This document shows positions 1 to 8,171 of a DNA stretch of 42,124 nt, piece after piece. Source of the DNA: CAYRES01 sp964423425 (lineage in GTDB: Bacteria; Actinomycetota; Thermoleophilia; RBG-16-64-13); contig CAYRES010000016.1 in NCBI GenBank assembly GCA_964423425.1, positions 1 to 42,124 on the forward strand, given 5' to 3'. The translations under genes were made by a program, and so were the position numbers. The notes beneath the pieces are model-generated. The model saw nothing but the letters and a program-made list of their open reading frames with translations. It did no database searches and was not told the origin of the DNA. The stretch's first letter is position 1; the number at the start of each line of letters is the position of its first letter.

Positions 1-182
1 GTGCCTTGAGGACCACGTAGGTCCTCGATGCGCGAAGCAACGCTTGTGATGCGTGAGCTTCGAAACAAGGTCTCCTTCTGGAGCCGCCAGCAGCATGGGC
101 GGTTCCGGTCGCCTCCCCCTCTCCCTTGGGTGTCTCCTCCTGCATGTACAAGGACATACATCTCTTGCAGAAGGAGGACGCC

Positions 183-410
183 ATGGCACCCACACGCGAC
201 CTCATCGACTGGCTCTTTGCCCAACAGCTGCAGGTGATGACGAGTGGGCACTCCGAGACGAGAGTGGCTTCACCTGGTGGGCCGACCGGCAGGCCCAGAG
301 GGTGGAGGTAAGAGAGAGTCACGGAGCCGGTGTGGATTCAGACAGCTCTCCCCACTTCCTTCTCTCCGTCCGCACCGAGTTTCTCTGTCAGCTGGAACTC
401 CACTTCGGAC
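183..410 (+). pseudogene. Frameshifted remnant of a small actinobacterial hypothetical protein
   Basis: An ATG at 183 follows a strong Shine-Dalgarno (AGAAGGAGG, about 170-178). The frame reads MAPTRDLIDWLFAQQLQV and then turns to unconvincing sequence. In the frame one base back, from 236, the reading is DDEWALRDESGFTWWADRQ and later LLSVRTEFLCQLEL, which looks like the natural continuation (LQV-DDEWALR). Inserting one G at about 235 restores a single frame, so I read this as one gene with a 1-base deletion. The 3' end is not clear: beyond about 410 the sequence stops looking protein-like, so the end given is approximate. The pattern 'GFTWWAD...VEV...SVRTE' resembles a small conserved actinobacterial protein of unknown function; that resemblance is from memory. 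A sequencing indel is the alternative explanation. Confidence 0.5.
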
Positions 411-606
411 TAAACAAGCGGACTGACGATCAAGAATTACACCACAATTCGGGACTTGACTCCTCAGGCTGCGCTCGCACCCCGAAGTGCCACAAACCCA
501 CTGGAGCCAATGTGGAAAGCATGTCCCGGGACCGCATAACTTCAGCTATCAGTCCGGCCGTCACAGCCCCTTCTCGGCGCTCCCGGCGGCCTCCCCCACA
601 AACACG

Positions 607-632
607 AAAACACCCGCTTATGCAGGTGTTTT
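607..632 (-). terminator. Rho-independent terminator of tRNA-Lys
   Basis: AAAACACC (607-614) pairs with GGTGTTTT (625-632) around a 10-base loop. On the minus strand it lies just 3' of the tRNA-Lys gene and its right arm ends in a T-run. The A/T-flanked stem could also act on the plus strand. Confidence 0.7.
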
Positions 633-638
633 CTGTGA

Positions 639-711
<73 letters not shown>

Positions 712-910
712 ACGGCACGCCAGCCGCCTCCACAGCGCTCCGGCCCGATGTGCGCCCCGGTGGGAGCTGGGGCCCCGAGATAATACTCGAGTTTCCCGCC
801 TGATGCCAGTGCCCAAAGCCCCTCGCCCGACACATGCGGGAAAGATGGCCCTCCCTTGCCGCACACCGTGGCGGCGGTCGCCGGCAACCCTCGTTGTGGC
901 AGTGCAGAAG

Positions 911-939
911 TTGACCAACCACCCGCCCCGGAGTAGTCT
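911..939 (+). promoter_or_regulatory. Promoter of the zur-znuACB operon
   Basis: TTGACC (911-916), a 17-base spacer and TAGTCT (934-939) form a sigma-70-like promoter. The predicted start, around 946, lies immediately before the Zur palindrome, so bound Zur would block initiation or escape. Confidence 0.6.
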
Positions 940-947
940 GTTGTTAC

Positions 948-962
948 TGAGAATGATTCTCA
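948..962. promoter_or_regulatory. Zur box (operator)
   Basis: TGAGAATGATTCTCA is a perfect 7-1-7 palindrome. It matches the established actinobacterial Zur/FurB operator pattern (TGAAAATGATTTTCA-like). It sits between the promoter and the first gene, a Fur-family regulator followed by zinc-uptake genes, so autoregulation and zinc repression of the whole operon are likely. Confidence 0.85.
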
Positions 963-1016
963 CTTAGCGCTTCGCGCTCACGCTGGATGCTCGCCGTAGA
1001 CCCCGGGCAGGCACAC

Positions 1017-1460
1017 ATGCTTCCAGAGGACATCTGCAAGCCCTGGCTCGCCAGGCTCTCCCAGGCCGGATGCCGAGCCACCGCCCCCCGGCGGGCGGTG
1101 ATGTGTGCGCTGCTCGCAACCGATGCGGCCCTCACCCCCGAGGAGATACTCGTCTCAGCCCGCACCCGGCACAACGGCCTCGGGCTGGCCACCGTGTATC
1201 GCGCCCTTCAACTCTTCGCCGAACTCGGCCTCGTGCGCAGAATTCACCGACAGGACGGCTGCCATGCCTATCTCTGCGCCTCCCCCGGTCACACGCATGC
1301 GGTCATCTGTCGCTCATGCGGGCGCGGCGTGGAGTTCCCCGGCGCCGACGATGTGCACGCCCTGGCCGACAGGGTGGAGAAGTCCACCGGCTTTCGCATT
1401 CACGACCACCTGCTCCAGTTCATGGGTGTGTGCCCAGAATGCGCCGAGGTACCCGCGTGA
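1017..1460 (+). CDS. zur: Zinc uptake regulator, Fur family
   Basis: A Fur-family repressor of 147 aa with an N-terminal winged helix (GCRATAPRRAVM ... LATVYRALQLFAELGLVRRI) and a C-terminal metal-binding dimerisation domain. Two CxxC pairs of the structural zinc site are visible (CRSC near residue 98 and CPEC near 139), along with His residues of the regulatory site (GHTHAV, FRIHDH). I chose ATG 1017 because GGGCAGG lies 5 bases upstream; ATG 987 in the same frame has no ribosome site and would add 10 residues. Zinc specificity is inferred from the operator and from znuABC downstream. The stop codon overlaps the znuA start (GTGA), implying translational coupling. Confidence 0.88.
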   Translation: MLPEDICKPWLARLSQAGCRATAPRRAVMCALLATDAALTPEEILVSARTRHNGLGLATVYRALQLFAELGLVRRIHRQDGCHAYLCASPGHTHAVICRSCGRGVEFPGADDVHALADRVEKSTGFRIHDHLLQFMGVCPECAEVPA

Positions 1461-2395
1461 GAATCCCCCGGGTCACCCGTGCCCTCGTCATCGTCTCCGC
1501 CCTCCTGACTCTGGCCCTCCTTCCCTTTGCCGGAGGCTGCGGGCCCGGCAGTGAGGGGGCGGATGGGGCCAAGAATGCCGCCGCGCCTCTTCGTGTGGCG
1601 GTGAGCGTGCCTCCGCAGAAGTACTTCGTGGAGCGCATCGTGGGCGACTTGGTGCAGGTCACGATCATGGTGAAGCCAGGAACGGAGCCCCACACCTACG
1701 AGCCCAAACCGGCCGATCTCCAGGAACTCTCCGAGGCCGCTGCGTACTTCACCATAGGCCTGCCTTTCGAGAGCATGTGGATGAACCGCTTCCGCTCCGC
1801 CGCGCCGCACATGGAGGTCGTCGACACGGTTGCGGGCATCGAACGCATACCGCTCCCCGAGTACACACACGACGAGGAGACTGACGGCCACGGTGACGAC
1901 GAGCTCGACACCCACATATGGACCTCTCCCACCCTCGTGAAGCTGCAGGCGGAGATCATCGCCGCCACACTGACCCGCCTCGACCCGGCGCATGGCGCCG
2001 TCTACGAACAGAATCTCACCGCCTTCCTCAGCGATATCGAGCAGCTCGAGGCCGACATCCGCTCCACACTGGCGGGCCACGAGGGTGCGAAGTTCATTGT
2101 CTACCATCCCGCTTGGGGGTATTTCGCCCGCGACTTCGGCCTCATCCAGATTCCGGTGGAGATCGAGGGACGCGAGCCGAGCGCCGCGGCCCTCGCCGCA
2201 CTCATTCGGGAGACACGTGAAGAGGGCATCGCCGTCATCTTCGTGCAGCCGGAGTTCAGTGCCCGAGCCGCAGAGACCCTGGCTCGGGAGATCGGCGGCT
2301 CGGTGGTTCCCATCAGCCCGCTCGAAGAGGATTGGCTTGCCAACATGCGCAGGGTGGCGGACTCACTCGCGGCGGCCTTCGGACAAGATCGATGA
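1457..2395 (+). CDS. znuA: Zinc ABC transporter substrate-binding lipoprotein ZnuA
   Basis: A cluster A-I (ZnuA/TroA-like) metal-binding protein of 312 aa, expected on the outer face of the cell membrane. It has an N-terminal hydrophobic signal ending in a lipobox-like GGC (Cys near residue 28). Candidate metal ligands are the His in EPHTYEP, in DTHIW and in VYHPAWGY, plus a late acidic residue. A short His/Asp/Glu-rich loop (YTHDEETDGHGDDELDTH, near residues 137-154) is the feature that separates zinc binders from manganese binders in this family. It starts with GTG overlapping the zur stop, and its own stop overlaps the znuC start. Confidence 0.92.
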   Translation: MRIPRVTRALVIVSALLTLALLPFAGGCGPGSEGADGAKNAAAPLRVAVSVPPQKYFVERIVGDLVQVTIMVKPGTEPHTYEPKPADLQELSEAAAYFTIGLPFESMWMNRFRSAAPHMEVVDTVAGIERIPLPEYTHDEETDGHGDDELDTHIWTSPTLVKLQAEIIAATLTRLDPAHGAVYEQNLTAFLSDIEQLEADIRSTLAGHEGAKFIVYHPAWGYFARDFGLIQIPVEIEGREPSAAALAALIRETREEGIAVIFVQPEFSARAAETLAREIGGSVVPISPLEEDWLANMRRVADSLAAAFGQDR

Positions 2396-3294
2396 TCAAC
2401 CCCCCTCCCCCGCACGCGCCTTCGGAACCTCGGCCTGCTCCCGGCGGTCCGCGACAGGCCCGGGTGCAACATCCCCCCGAGCGTTCCGCCGACGCCGACG
2501 AACCGGTGCGGGTACGCGGGCTGAGCGCCGGGTACGACGGCGACAGCGTCCTTGAGGACGTGAGCTTCACCATGCGCCGGTGCGACTTCGTGGGCATCAT
2601 CGGCCCGAACGGTGGGGGGAAGACCACGCTGCTCCGCGTGCTCCTCGGGCTTCTCCGGCCCACCGCCGGCACCGTGGAGATCATGGGGCTACCTCCCGAA
2701 GAGGGCCGTCACTTCGTGGGCTACGTTCCCCAGATCATCGAGTTCGACCGGGCCTTCCCCATCAATGTATGGAACGTGGTCCGCATGGGGCGGTTGGGCA
2801 CCGGAAGTGGGGCGGGACGGCGTGTTCTGGAGCTGCCTCTTCTCTCACGATCCTCCACGGACGACGAAGCCGTGGAACAGGCTCTTCGTGACGTCGACAT
2901 GCTCGAGCACCGGCGTCGTCCTATAGGCGAGCTTTCGGGAGGCCAGCGCCAGCGGGTCTACATCGCCCGCGCCCTCGTCGCCCGGCCCTCCCTCCTCCTG
3001 CTCGACGAACCCACCTCGAGCGTCGACCCCCATGTGCGCGAGAACGTGTACGAGTTGCTGCAGTCCCTGAACGACCACCTCACCATCCTGCTCGTCACGC
3101 ACGACATCGGCGTCATCTCCTCGTACGTGAAGACCGTGGGCTGCCTCAATCGCCGCCTCGAGTATCACGGCGAGAAACAGCTCACCGCGGCCATGCTCGA
3201 GACGGCGTACGAGTGCCCCATCGACCTCATCGCTCACGGCGTTCCCCACCGGGTCTTCTCGGAACACGAGCGCCATTCCTGCGGGCCGGAATGA
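2392..3294 (+). CDS. znuC: Zinc ABC transporter ATP-binding protein ZnuC
   Basis: An ABC ATPase of 300 aa that powers zinc import. It has Walker A GPNGGGKTT, signature LSGGQRQR, Walker B LLLLDEPTSSVD and an H-loop in LLVTHDIG. About 40 Pro/Ala/Glu-rich residues precede the ABC fold, and a 20-residue insert (GTGSGAGRRVLELPLLSRSS) follows the Q-loop region; both are longer than usual for ZnuC. The ATG at 2392 overlaps the znuA stop (ATGA) and the stop overlaps the znuB start in the same way, so the three transport genes are translated as a coupled unit. Confidence 0.92.
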   Translation: MINPPPPHAPSEPRPAPGGPRQARVQHPPERSADADEPVRVRGLSAGYDGDSVLEDVSFTMRRCDFVGIIGPNGGGKTTLLRVLLGLLRPTAGTVEIMGLPPEEGRHFVGYVPQIIEFDRAFPINVWNVVRMGRLGTGSGAGRRVLELPLLSRSSTDDEAVEQALRDVDMLEHRRRPIGELSGGQRQRVYIARALVARPSLLLLDEPTSSVDPHVRENVYELLQSLNDHLTILLVTHDIGVISSYVKTVGCLNRRLEYHGEKQLTAAMLETAYECPIDLIAHGVPHRVFSEHERHSCGPE

Positions 3295-4118
3295 TCGAAG
3301 CCCTTCAATTCGAGTTCATGCGCAATGCCCTGTACGCGGGCATCCTGGTGAGCATCGCGTGCGGCGTCATCGGCACCTTCGTCGTCTTGAACCGCATCGT
3401 GTTCATCAGTGGTGGCATCGCCCATGCCGCCTACGGTGGTATCGGGCTCGGCTACCTGCTCGGCTTCGACCCCATTTTAGGCGCCCTCGGTTTCAGCCTG
3501 GCCTCGGCGCTTGCCATGGGAACGGTGGAGCGCAAGACCCGCCAGCGCACCGACACCATCATCGGCATGATGTGGGCCGTGGGCATGGCACTCGGCATCC
3601 TCTTCCTCGACCTCTCCCGTGGATACAAGAGCGACATGTTCGGCTACCTGTTCGGCAGCATTTTGGCCGTTCCTCGGACCGATCTCTACATCATGGTGGG
3701 CGTGGATGTGGTTGTGGTGGTGCTTGCGATCGTGTTCTACCGCGAACTCCTCGCCATCTCCTTCGACGAGACCTTCGCCACCGTTCGCAACGTGAAGGTC
3801 ACCGCCATCTACCTCACCCTCATGTGCATGATCGCCCTCACCGTCGTCATGATGATGCGCATCGTGGGCCTCATCCTGGTCATTGCGCTGCTCACCATTC
3901 CCGCCGCCATCGCCGGACGGTACGCGCGCGACATGCGCTCCATGATGCTGTACGCCAGCATCCTCGGCGTACTCTTCACCGTGTCGGGCCTCTGGCTCTC
4001 CTACGCGCTCAATCTCACCTCCGGGGCCACCATCATCCTGGCTGCGGCGGCCGGCTATGTGCTGAGCCTGACGGCCTCGCAGGTGATTCGCCGAGCGAAG
4101 CGCCACGCCAAGCGGTGA
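3291..4118 (+). CDS. znuB: Zinc ABC transporter permease ZnuB
   Basis: An ABC-3 family membrane permease of 275 aa with about eight hydrophobic segments. The family signature near the first helices (NRIVFISGGIAHAAYGGIGLG) and the later LILVIALLTIPAAIAGR segment are present. It forms the membrane channel for ZnuA and ZnuC. The ATG at 3291 overlaps the znuC stop. A 25-bp tandem repeat and a weak hairpin follow. Confidence 0.92.
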   Translation: MIEALQFEFMRNALYAGILVSIACGVIGTFVVLNRIVFISGGIAHAAYGGIGLGYLLGFDPILGALGFSLASALAMGTVERKTRQRTDTIIGMMWAVGMALGILFLDLSRGYKSDMFGYLFGSILAVPRTDLYIMVGVDVVVVVLAIVFYRELLAISFDETFATVRNVKVTAIYLTLMCMIALTVVMMMRIVGLILVIALLTIPAAIAGRYARDMRSMMLYASILGVLFTVSGLWLSYALNLTSGATIILAAAAGYVLSLTASQVIRRAKRHAKR

Positions 4119-4127
4119 AGCGCTGTC

Positions 4128-4172
4128 AGACAAAGACGGACTGGTGGGAGTTAGACAAAGACGGACTGGTGG
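4128..4172 (+). repeat. Two tandem copies of a 20-bp unit (25-bp period)
   Basis: AGACAAAGACGGACTGGTGG occurs at 4128-4147 and again, identically, at 4153-4172, immediately after znuB. The second copy feeds into the weak terminator-like hairpin. It looks like a recent local duplication. Confidence 0.85.
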
Positions 4173-4184
4173 AATAGTCTTTTC
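4157..4184 (+). terminator. Possible weak terminator of the znu operon
   Basis: AAAGAC (4157-4162) can pair with GTCTTT (4177-4182), followed by TTC. The stem is short with a 14-base loop, so this is only a candidate. Confidence 0.3.
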
Positions 4185-4266
4185 TTCAAACACCCATACC
4201 ACCCACCGCAACCGGCGGTCGGTCCGTATGCGGGCGCCTCAACAAGAGCATGAGGGGGTAGGCAGC

Positions 4267-5565
4267 ATGGCCGATGAACGAAACTGTCCGAGCTGCGGCG
4301 GTGAGGTCGGGCCGCAGGCTTTGTTCTGTCCTTCTTGCGGCACCAAGGTGGAGACGGCGGCACCCTCCGATCCGGAATCCGCCACTCCTCCCGAACAGCC
4401 GCCGGAGCCTCCTACACCTCCGCCACCCGGGTATCAGCCGCCACCGGGCTACCAACCGCCGCTGAGCACACAGGCGCCTCCCGGGTACCAGCCGCCGCCG
4501 GGTGAGCAGGCGCCGCCCGAGTACCAGCAACCGCCGGGTTACCCGCCCCCACCACCGCCCGGGTACCAGCCACAGGCAGGCGAGTATCAGGCACCTCCGG
4601 GGTACCAGGCGCCCGCTGGGTACCAGCAACCGCCCGGATACCAACCCCCCGGCGGCTACCAGCCGCCACCCGAGTACCCGCCGCCCGAGTACCCGCCGCC
4701 CGAGTACCCGCCACAGGGATACCCGCAGCCCCCCGGCTACGGTCCAGGTTACGGACCCGGCTATGGCCCGGGTTACGAATATCCTCCGAAGAAGAAGCGC
4801 ACCGGGCTCATCGTGGGCATCATCGTGGGGGTGGTGATCATTGCGGCCGCAGCCGTCGCACTGGTGTATTTCCTGGGCCGCAACGACTATGGCACCCGGC
4901 TCGAGTTCAACGGCGGCGAGCTCTACTACACATCCGAAGTCACCCGGGCCGAGGCCGACGCACTGGGTCGGTTCCTCATCGACACGGAGTTCTTCGACGG
5001 CGAGAAGAAGACGGTCCAGCTGGACAAGGCCGAAGTGGTGTACCTCTTCAGGATGGTCATGAAGGAGGAGTTCCGCAACGATCCTGAGATGATCGCTCTC
5101 GCCGAGGACTACGCGCTCCTCATGTCGGCGGAGGTCTTCAACGGCGCCCCGCTGGAGATCCACTTCACCGACGAACGGCTCAAGACCGTGAGAATAGCAG
5201 CCCAGACGGTGAACCTCGTGACGACCACGACCACAGCAAGCGGTCTGGGCACACGCTTGGAGGTCTTCGGCGCCGAACTCTACTACACGCCCAACACCAC
5301 CCGAGCAGAGGCCGACGCACTGGGTCAGTTCCTCATCGACACCGGCTTCTTCGATGGCACCATGAAGACCGTGCAGTTGGACAAAGCTGGAGATGTCTAC
5401 CAATTCCGCATGGTCGTGCTGGAGGAAGCGCGCGGAGAGCCCGAAATGGTGACCCTGGCACAGGAGTACGCTCGGCAGATGTCGACCGATGTGTTCAGAG
5501 GGTCCCCGGTGGAGGTCCACTTCACTGATGAGAACATGATGACGCTCGAGGTCGTAAGACCGTAG
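4267..5565 (+). CDS. Zinc-ribbon, proline-rich membrane protein with duplicated extracellular domain
   Basis: A 432-aa protein. The N-terminus is a zinc ribbon (CPSC ... CPSC, residues 7-29). Residues about 50-175 are a Pro/Tyr/Gln-rich repeat region (YQPPPG-like units), followed by KKKR and one transmembrane helix (TGLIVGIIVGVVIIAAAAVALVYFLG, about residues 180-205). Two homologous domains of about 90 residues follow, each reading TRLE-F-G-ELYYT...TRAEADALG-FLIDT-FFDG...KTVQLDKA...VHFTDE. Function unknown: the layout suggests a cytoplasmic ribbon and linker with an external duplicated domain. ATG 4267 has AGGGGGT about 8 bases upstream; the frame is open back to 4144 but without a ribosome site. 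Confidence 0.8.
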   Translation: MADERNCPSCGGEVGPQALFCPSCGTKVETAAPSDPESATPPEQPPEPPTPPPPGYQPPPGYQPPLSTQAPPGYQPPPGEQAPPEYQQPPGYPPPPPPGYQPQAGEYQAPPGYQAPAGYQQPPGYQPPGGYQPPPEYPPPEYPPPEYPPQGYPQPPGYGPGYGPGYGPGYEYPPKKKRTGLIVGIIVGVVIIAAAAVALVYFLGRNDYGTRLEFNGGELYYTSEVTRAEADALGRFLIDTEFFDGEKKTVQLDKAEVVYLFRMVMKEEFRNDPEMIALAEDYALLMSAEVFNGAPLEIHFTDERLKTVRIAAQTVNLVTTTTTASGLGTRLEVFGAELYYTPNTTRAEADALGQFLIDTGFFDGTMKTVQLDKAGDVYQFRMVVLEEARGEPEMVTLAQEYARQMSTDVFRGSPVEVHFTDENMMTLEVVRP

Positions 5566-5574
5566 CGGTGGCTT

Positions 5575-5596
5575 CTGCCGGCCGGGCCTCCGGCAG
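5575..5596 (+). terminator. Hairpin after the zinc-ribbon gene
   Basis: CTGCCGG (5575-5581) pairs with CCGGCAG (5590-5596) around an 8-base loop, 10 bases after the stop codon. No T-run follows, so its role as terminator is inferred from position. Confidence 0.45.
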
Positions 5597-5603
5597 GCGG
5601 ACG

Positions 5604-5647
5604 GCTATGGGGGCTGCGGACGGATGTCCGTCCGCAGCCCCCATAGC
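5604..5647. terminator. Perfect 21-bp inverted repeat, 2-base spacer
   Basis: The arm 5604-5624 is the exact reverse complement of 5627-5647, separated by TG. It forms a very long GC-rich hairpin between two plus-strand genes. It could terminate transcription (no T-run), protect mRNA ends, or be a cruciform-forming repeat. It lies only 8 bases after the previous hairpin. Confidence 0.75.
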
Positions 5648-5725
5648 TTCGCGGCCCGCCGTTCGTTGAAGGTGTTGCACGGACTTGGAGTGCGTGCCTG
5701 CGGACAACCACGCCAGGGAGTGCAG

Positions 5726-6079
5726 ATGAGACGGGTGTTCATCATAGCTTTGCTTCTGGCCGTCCTGGGAGTCTGCGCCATCGACGGACTATCGCTGTTC
5801 TACGCCTACCGCTCCGCCCAAGACGTGGCCAAGAGCGCCGCCCAACAGGCCATCATCGAGTATGTCTCGACGAACGGCGATGAGGAACGCGCCGAGGCAG
5901 TGGCGAGACGCTACGCCTCGAGCAAGGACGCCGACCTCATCAGCCTTCAGGTGGCGAAGGGAACCACCCGGATCATGACGGTGTGGACACGCTCCGTGTC
6001 GGAAACACGTCTCTTGCGTCACATACCCTTCCTCAAGGGCTTCCTGTCGCACGAGTACACCGCTTCGGTTCCCTTCTGA
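5726..6079 (+). CDS. Small membrane-anchored protein of unknown function
   Basis: A 117-aa protein with an N-terminal hydrophobic helix (residues 4-28) that continues into a predicted external domain (SAQDVAKSAAQQAIIEYV ... TVWTRSVSETRLLRHIPFLKGF). The layout recalls small pilin-like or TadE/TadG-like proteins, with one N-terminal helix then an alpha/beta domain, but no motif confirms this. ATG 5726 is preceded by CCAGGGAG at good spacing. A GC-rich hairpin (6105-6111 with 6115-6121) lies between it and the convergent feoB. Confidence 0.65.
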   Translation: MRRVFIIALLLAVLGVCAIDGLSLFYAYRSAQDVAKSAAQQAIIEYVSTNGDEERAEAVARRYASSKDADLISLQVAKGTTRIMTVWTRSVSETRLLRHIPFLKGFLSHEYTASVPF

Positions 6080-6173
6080 GCGGGGGTCTGCAGGCTTGTG
6101 GGGGCGCCGCGCACCGCGGCGTGCAGTGCCGGCCCACGGCCGACGCCCGGTGCTCGCGGTCAAGCGGCCCACC

Positions 6174-8171
6174 TCAGCCGACGAGTGCGCCCCCCAGATT
6201 CCAGAGCCAGTTCACGGCGGCGCCCAAGGCGAAGGCCAGCACCACCGAAGCTGCCGACACGAGCAGCGCCGTCCTGGCGCCGAACTCACGGCGGAGCACC
6301 GCGATGGTGGCTACGCAGGGGATGTAGAAGAGCACGATGAGAGCGAAGACGTACATCTGCTGAGCCGTGAGTACTCCCCCGAAATCGGTGGTGCCGAGGA
6401 GTGCGGCCAACATGATGAGGGCCAGCTCTTTGCGCAGGACACCGAACACCAGCACCACCATGGCGATGGGGGGAAGCCCGAGTACGTTCTTGGTGAAGGG
6501 GGCGAGGGCGGAGGAGAAAGGCTCCAGCCACCCCAGCCAATCGACGACGAAGAGTATGAGGCTCCCTGCGATGATGATGGGAAAGGCAAAGACCACGAAG
6601 TCCTTGAGGCGGAACCACGTCTGCTTGAGCGACACCCTCCACGCGGGCACTCGCAGGCGCGGCATCTCCATGATGAGCCCCACGTTGTCACCGGGCAGAT
6701 AGCGGTTGAGCACCCGGCCCAGCACGAACACGATGAGCAGGCTCACGAAGTAGAGGCTGAGGGCCGGAAGGAAGCCCACAAAGGCGCCCACCAGACCCAG
6801 TATGACGACTGTGCGGGCCGAGCAGGGTACCAGGGTGGCGAGAACCCCGGCGATGAGCCGGTCGCGATCGCGCTCCATGATACGGGTGCCGAGCACTGCC
6901 GGCACCGTACAACCGTAGCCGAGGAACATGGGGATGAAGGCCTTGCCGTGAAGCCCGAGCCGGTGCATGACGGAGTCGGTGAGAAAGGCCATGCGGGCCA
7001 GGTACCCCGAATTCTCGAGCACCGAGAGCACCACGTAGAAGGGGATGAGGTAGGGAAGCGCAACCGACACCCCGGCCAGAACTCCTTCAATGAGGCCCCG
7101 CCAGAGAAAGTCCGTCCACCCCTCGCTCAGCCCCAGGCCGTAGAAACCTTCCTCCAGAAGGACGAAGGCCTCATCCAGCCACCCGGCCACATAGTCACCC
7201 ACCACGAAGATGAGACCGAACATGGCGAACATGGCGACCACGAGAGCAAGCCACCCCAACACCTTGTGTAGGAAGACTGCATCGAGCCGCTCCCCGGCGG
7301 TCCGCTCATCGCCGGCCCGCCGCTTGACCGACGAGGCGATGATGCGCCCCGCCAGCTCGTAGCGCTCCCCGGCTATCACGCCGGAGGCTTCGTGCCCGTG
7401 CACCTCTTCGAGTCCCCGGGCCGCTTCGTCGGCCACGGCGATGACCCGACCCAAAGGGGCGACCAGCGAGAGGAATTCGGGATCATCCTCCAACAGTTTG
7501 ATGGCCACAAACCGTGAAGGGAGCGACGCCACCTCTCGGGGCAGCTCCTCTACGGCAAGCGCCTCTTCTACCCGAGCGATGGCTTCCTCGACCTCCCGAC
7601 CGTACGTGGGCGGAGCCACGGGCGAGACCGCGCATTGCGAGAGCGCCACCTCCACCACCTCGTCGAGACCCTTGCCGGCCGCGGCCGACGTCTTCACCAC
7701 CGGAGCTCCCACCTGCACGGCCAGGGTCTCGGCGTCGATGTAGAGACCTTCCTTGACCGCCACGTCGCTCAGGTTGAGGGCCACCACCAGCGGGACACCC
7801 AGTTCCCTCAACTGGAGGGTAAGGTAGAGGTTGCGCTCCAGCACGGTGGAGTCGAGGACGTTGATGACGACATCGGCCAGTCCGGCGGAAAGGAACTCGC
7901 GGGCGACCAGTTCCTCCTGCGAATACGCCGATAGAGAGTAGATGCCGGGCAGGTCGACCACCCGGAGGCGGCGGGCCTTGAAGAGAAAGGAACCCTGCGC
8001 CACCTCCACCGTCTTACCGGGCCAGTTCCCTATCGTCTGATTCAAACCGGTGAAAGCGTTGAACATGACGCTCTTGCCGACGTTGGCGTTGCCGGCAAAA
8101 GCGAGGGTCACCTCGGAGCCGTCGTCCAGCTGCTGCGGCGTGCCTGCGATGCTGTGTGGGCGCTCACCCAC
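6174..8171 (-). CDS. feoB: Ferrous iron transport protein FeoB
   Basis: A 665-aa inner-membrane Fe(II) transporter. The N-terminal G domain shows G1 GNANVGKS (about residue 28), the switch region TIGNWPGKTVE, G3 DLPG and G4 NLSD. The C-terminal half has paired Gate segments (e.g. LIPFYVVLSVLENSGYLARMAF, CTVPAVLGTRIM, VPCSARTVVILGLV) and the FeoB_C region. It is slightly shorter than the usual 700-770 aa. The GTG start at 8171 directly abuts the stop of the upstream DtxR-FeoA gene, so the two are co-transcribed. No separate feoA or feoC is visible. Confidence 0.93.
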   Translation of the reverse strand: MGERPHSIAGTPQQLDDGSEVTLAFAGNANVGKSVMFNAFTGLNQTIGNWPGKTVEVAQGSFLFKARRLRVVDLPGIYSLSAYSQEELVAREFLSAGLADVVINVLDSTVLERNLYLTLQLRELGVPLVVALNLSDVAVKEGLYIDAETLAVQVGAPVVKTSAAAGKGLDEVVEVALSQCAVSPVAPPTYGREVEEAIARVEEALAVEELPREVASLPSRFVAIKLLEDDPEFLSLVAPLGRVIAVADEAARGLEEVHGHEASGVIAGERYELAGRIIASSVKRRAGDERTAGERLDAVFLHKVLGWLALVVAMFAMFGLIFVVGDYVAGWLDEAFVLLEEGFYGLGLSEGWTDFLWRGLIEGVLAGVSVALPYLIPFYVVLSVLENSGYLARMAFLTDSVMHRLGLHGKAFIPMFLGYGCTVPAVLGTRIMERDRDRLIAGVLATLVPCSARTVVILGLVGAFVGFLPALSLYFVSLLIVFVLGRVLNRYLPGDNVGLIMEMPRLRVPAWRVSLKQTWFRLKDFVVFAFPIIIAGSLILFVVDWLGWLEPFSSALAPFTKNVLGLPPIAMVVLVFGVLRKELALIMLAALLGTTDFGGVLTAQQMYVFALIVLFYIPCVATIAVLRREFGARTALLVSAASVVLAFALGAAVNWLWNLGGALVG

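Noticed and set aside
8..26. GAGGACC-ACGTA-GGTCCTC inverted repeat at the window start
   Set aside because: A perfect 7-bp repeat, but no T-run and no gene next to it to give it a role; recorded only.
4186..5520. Long minus-strand frame opposite the zinc-ribbon gene
   Set aside because: Mirror of a GC-rich gene with strong codon bias; His/Arg-rich, no ribosome site or motif.
6096..7271. Long plus-strand frame opposite feoB
   Set aside because: Antisense shadow rich in His and Glu; feoB is certain on the other strand.
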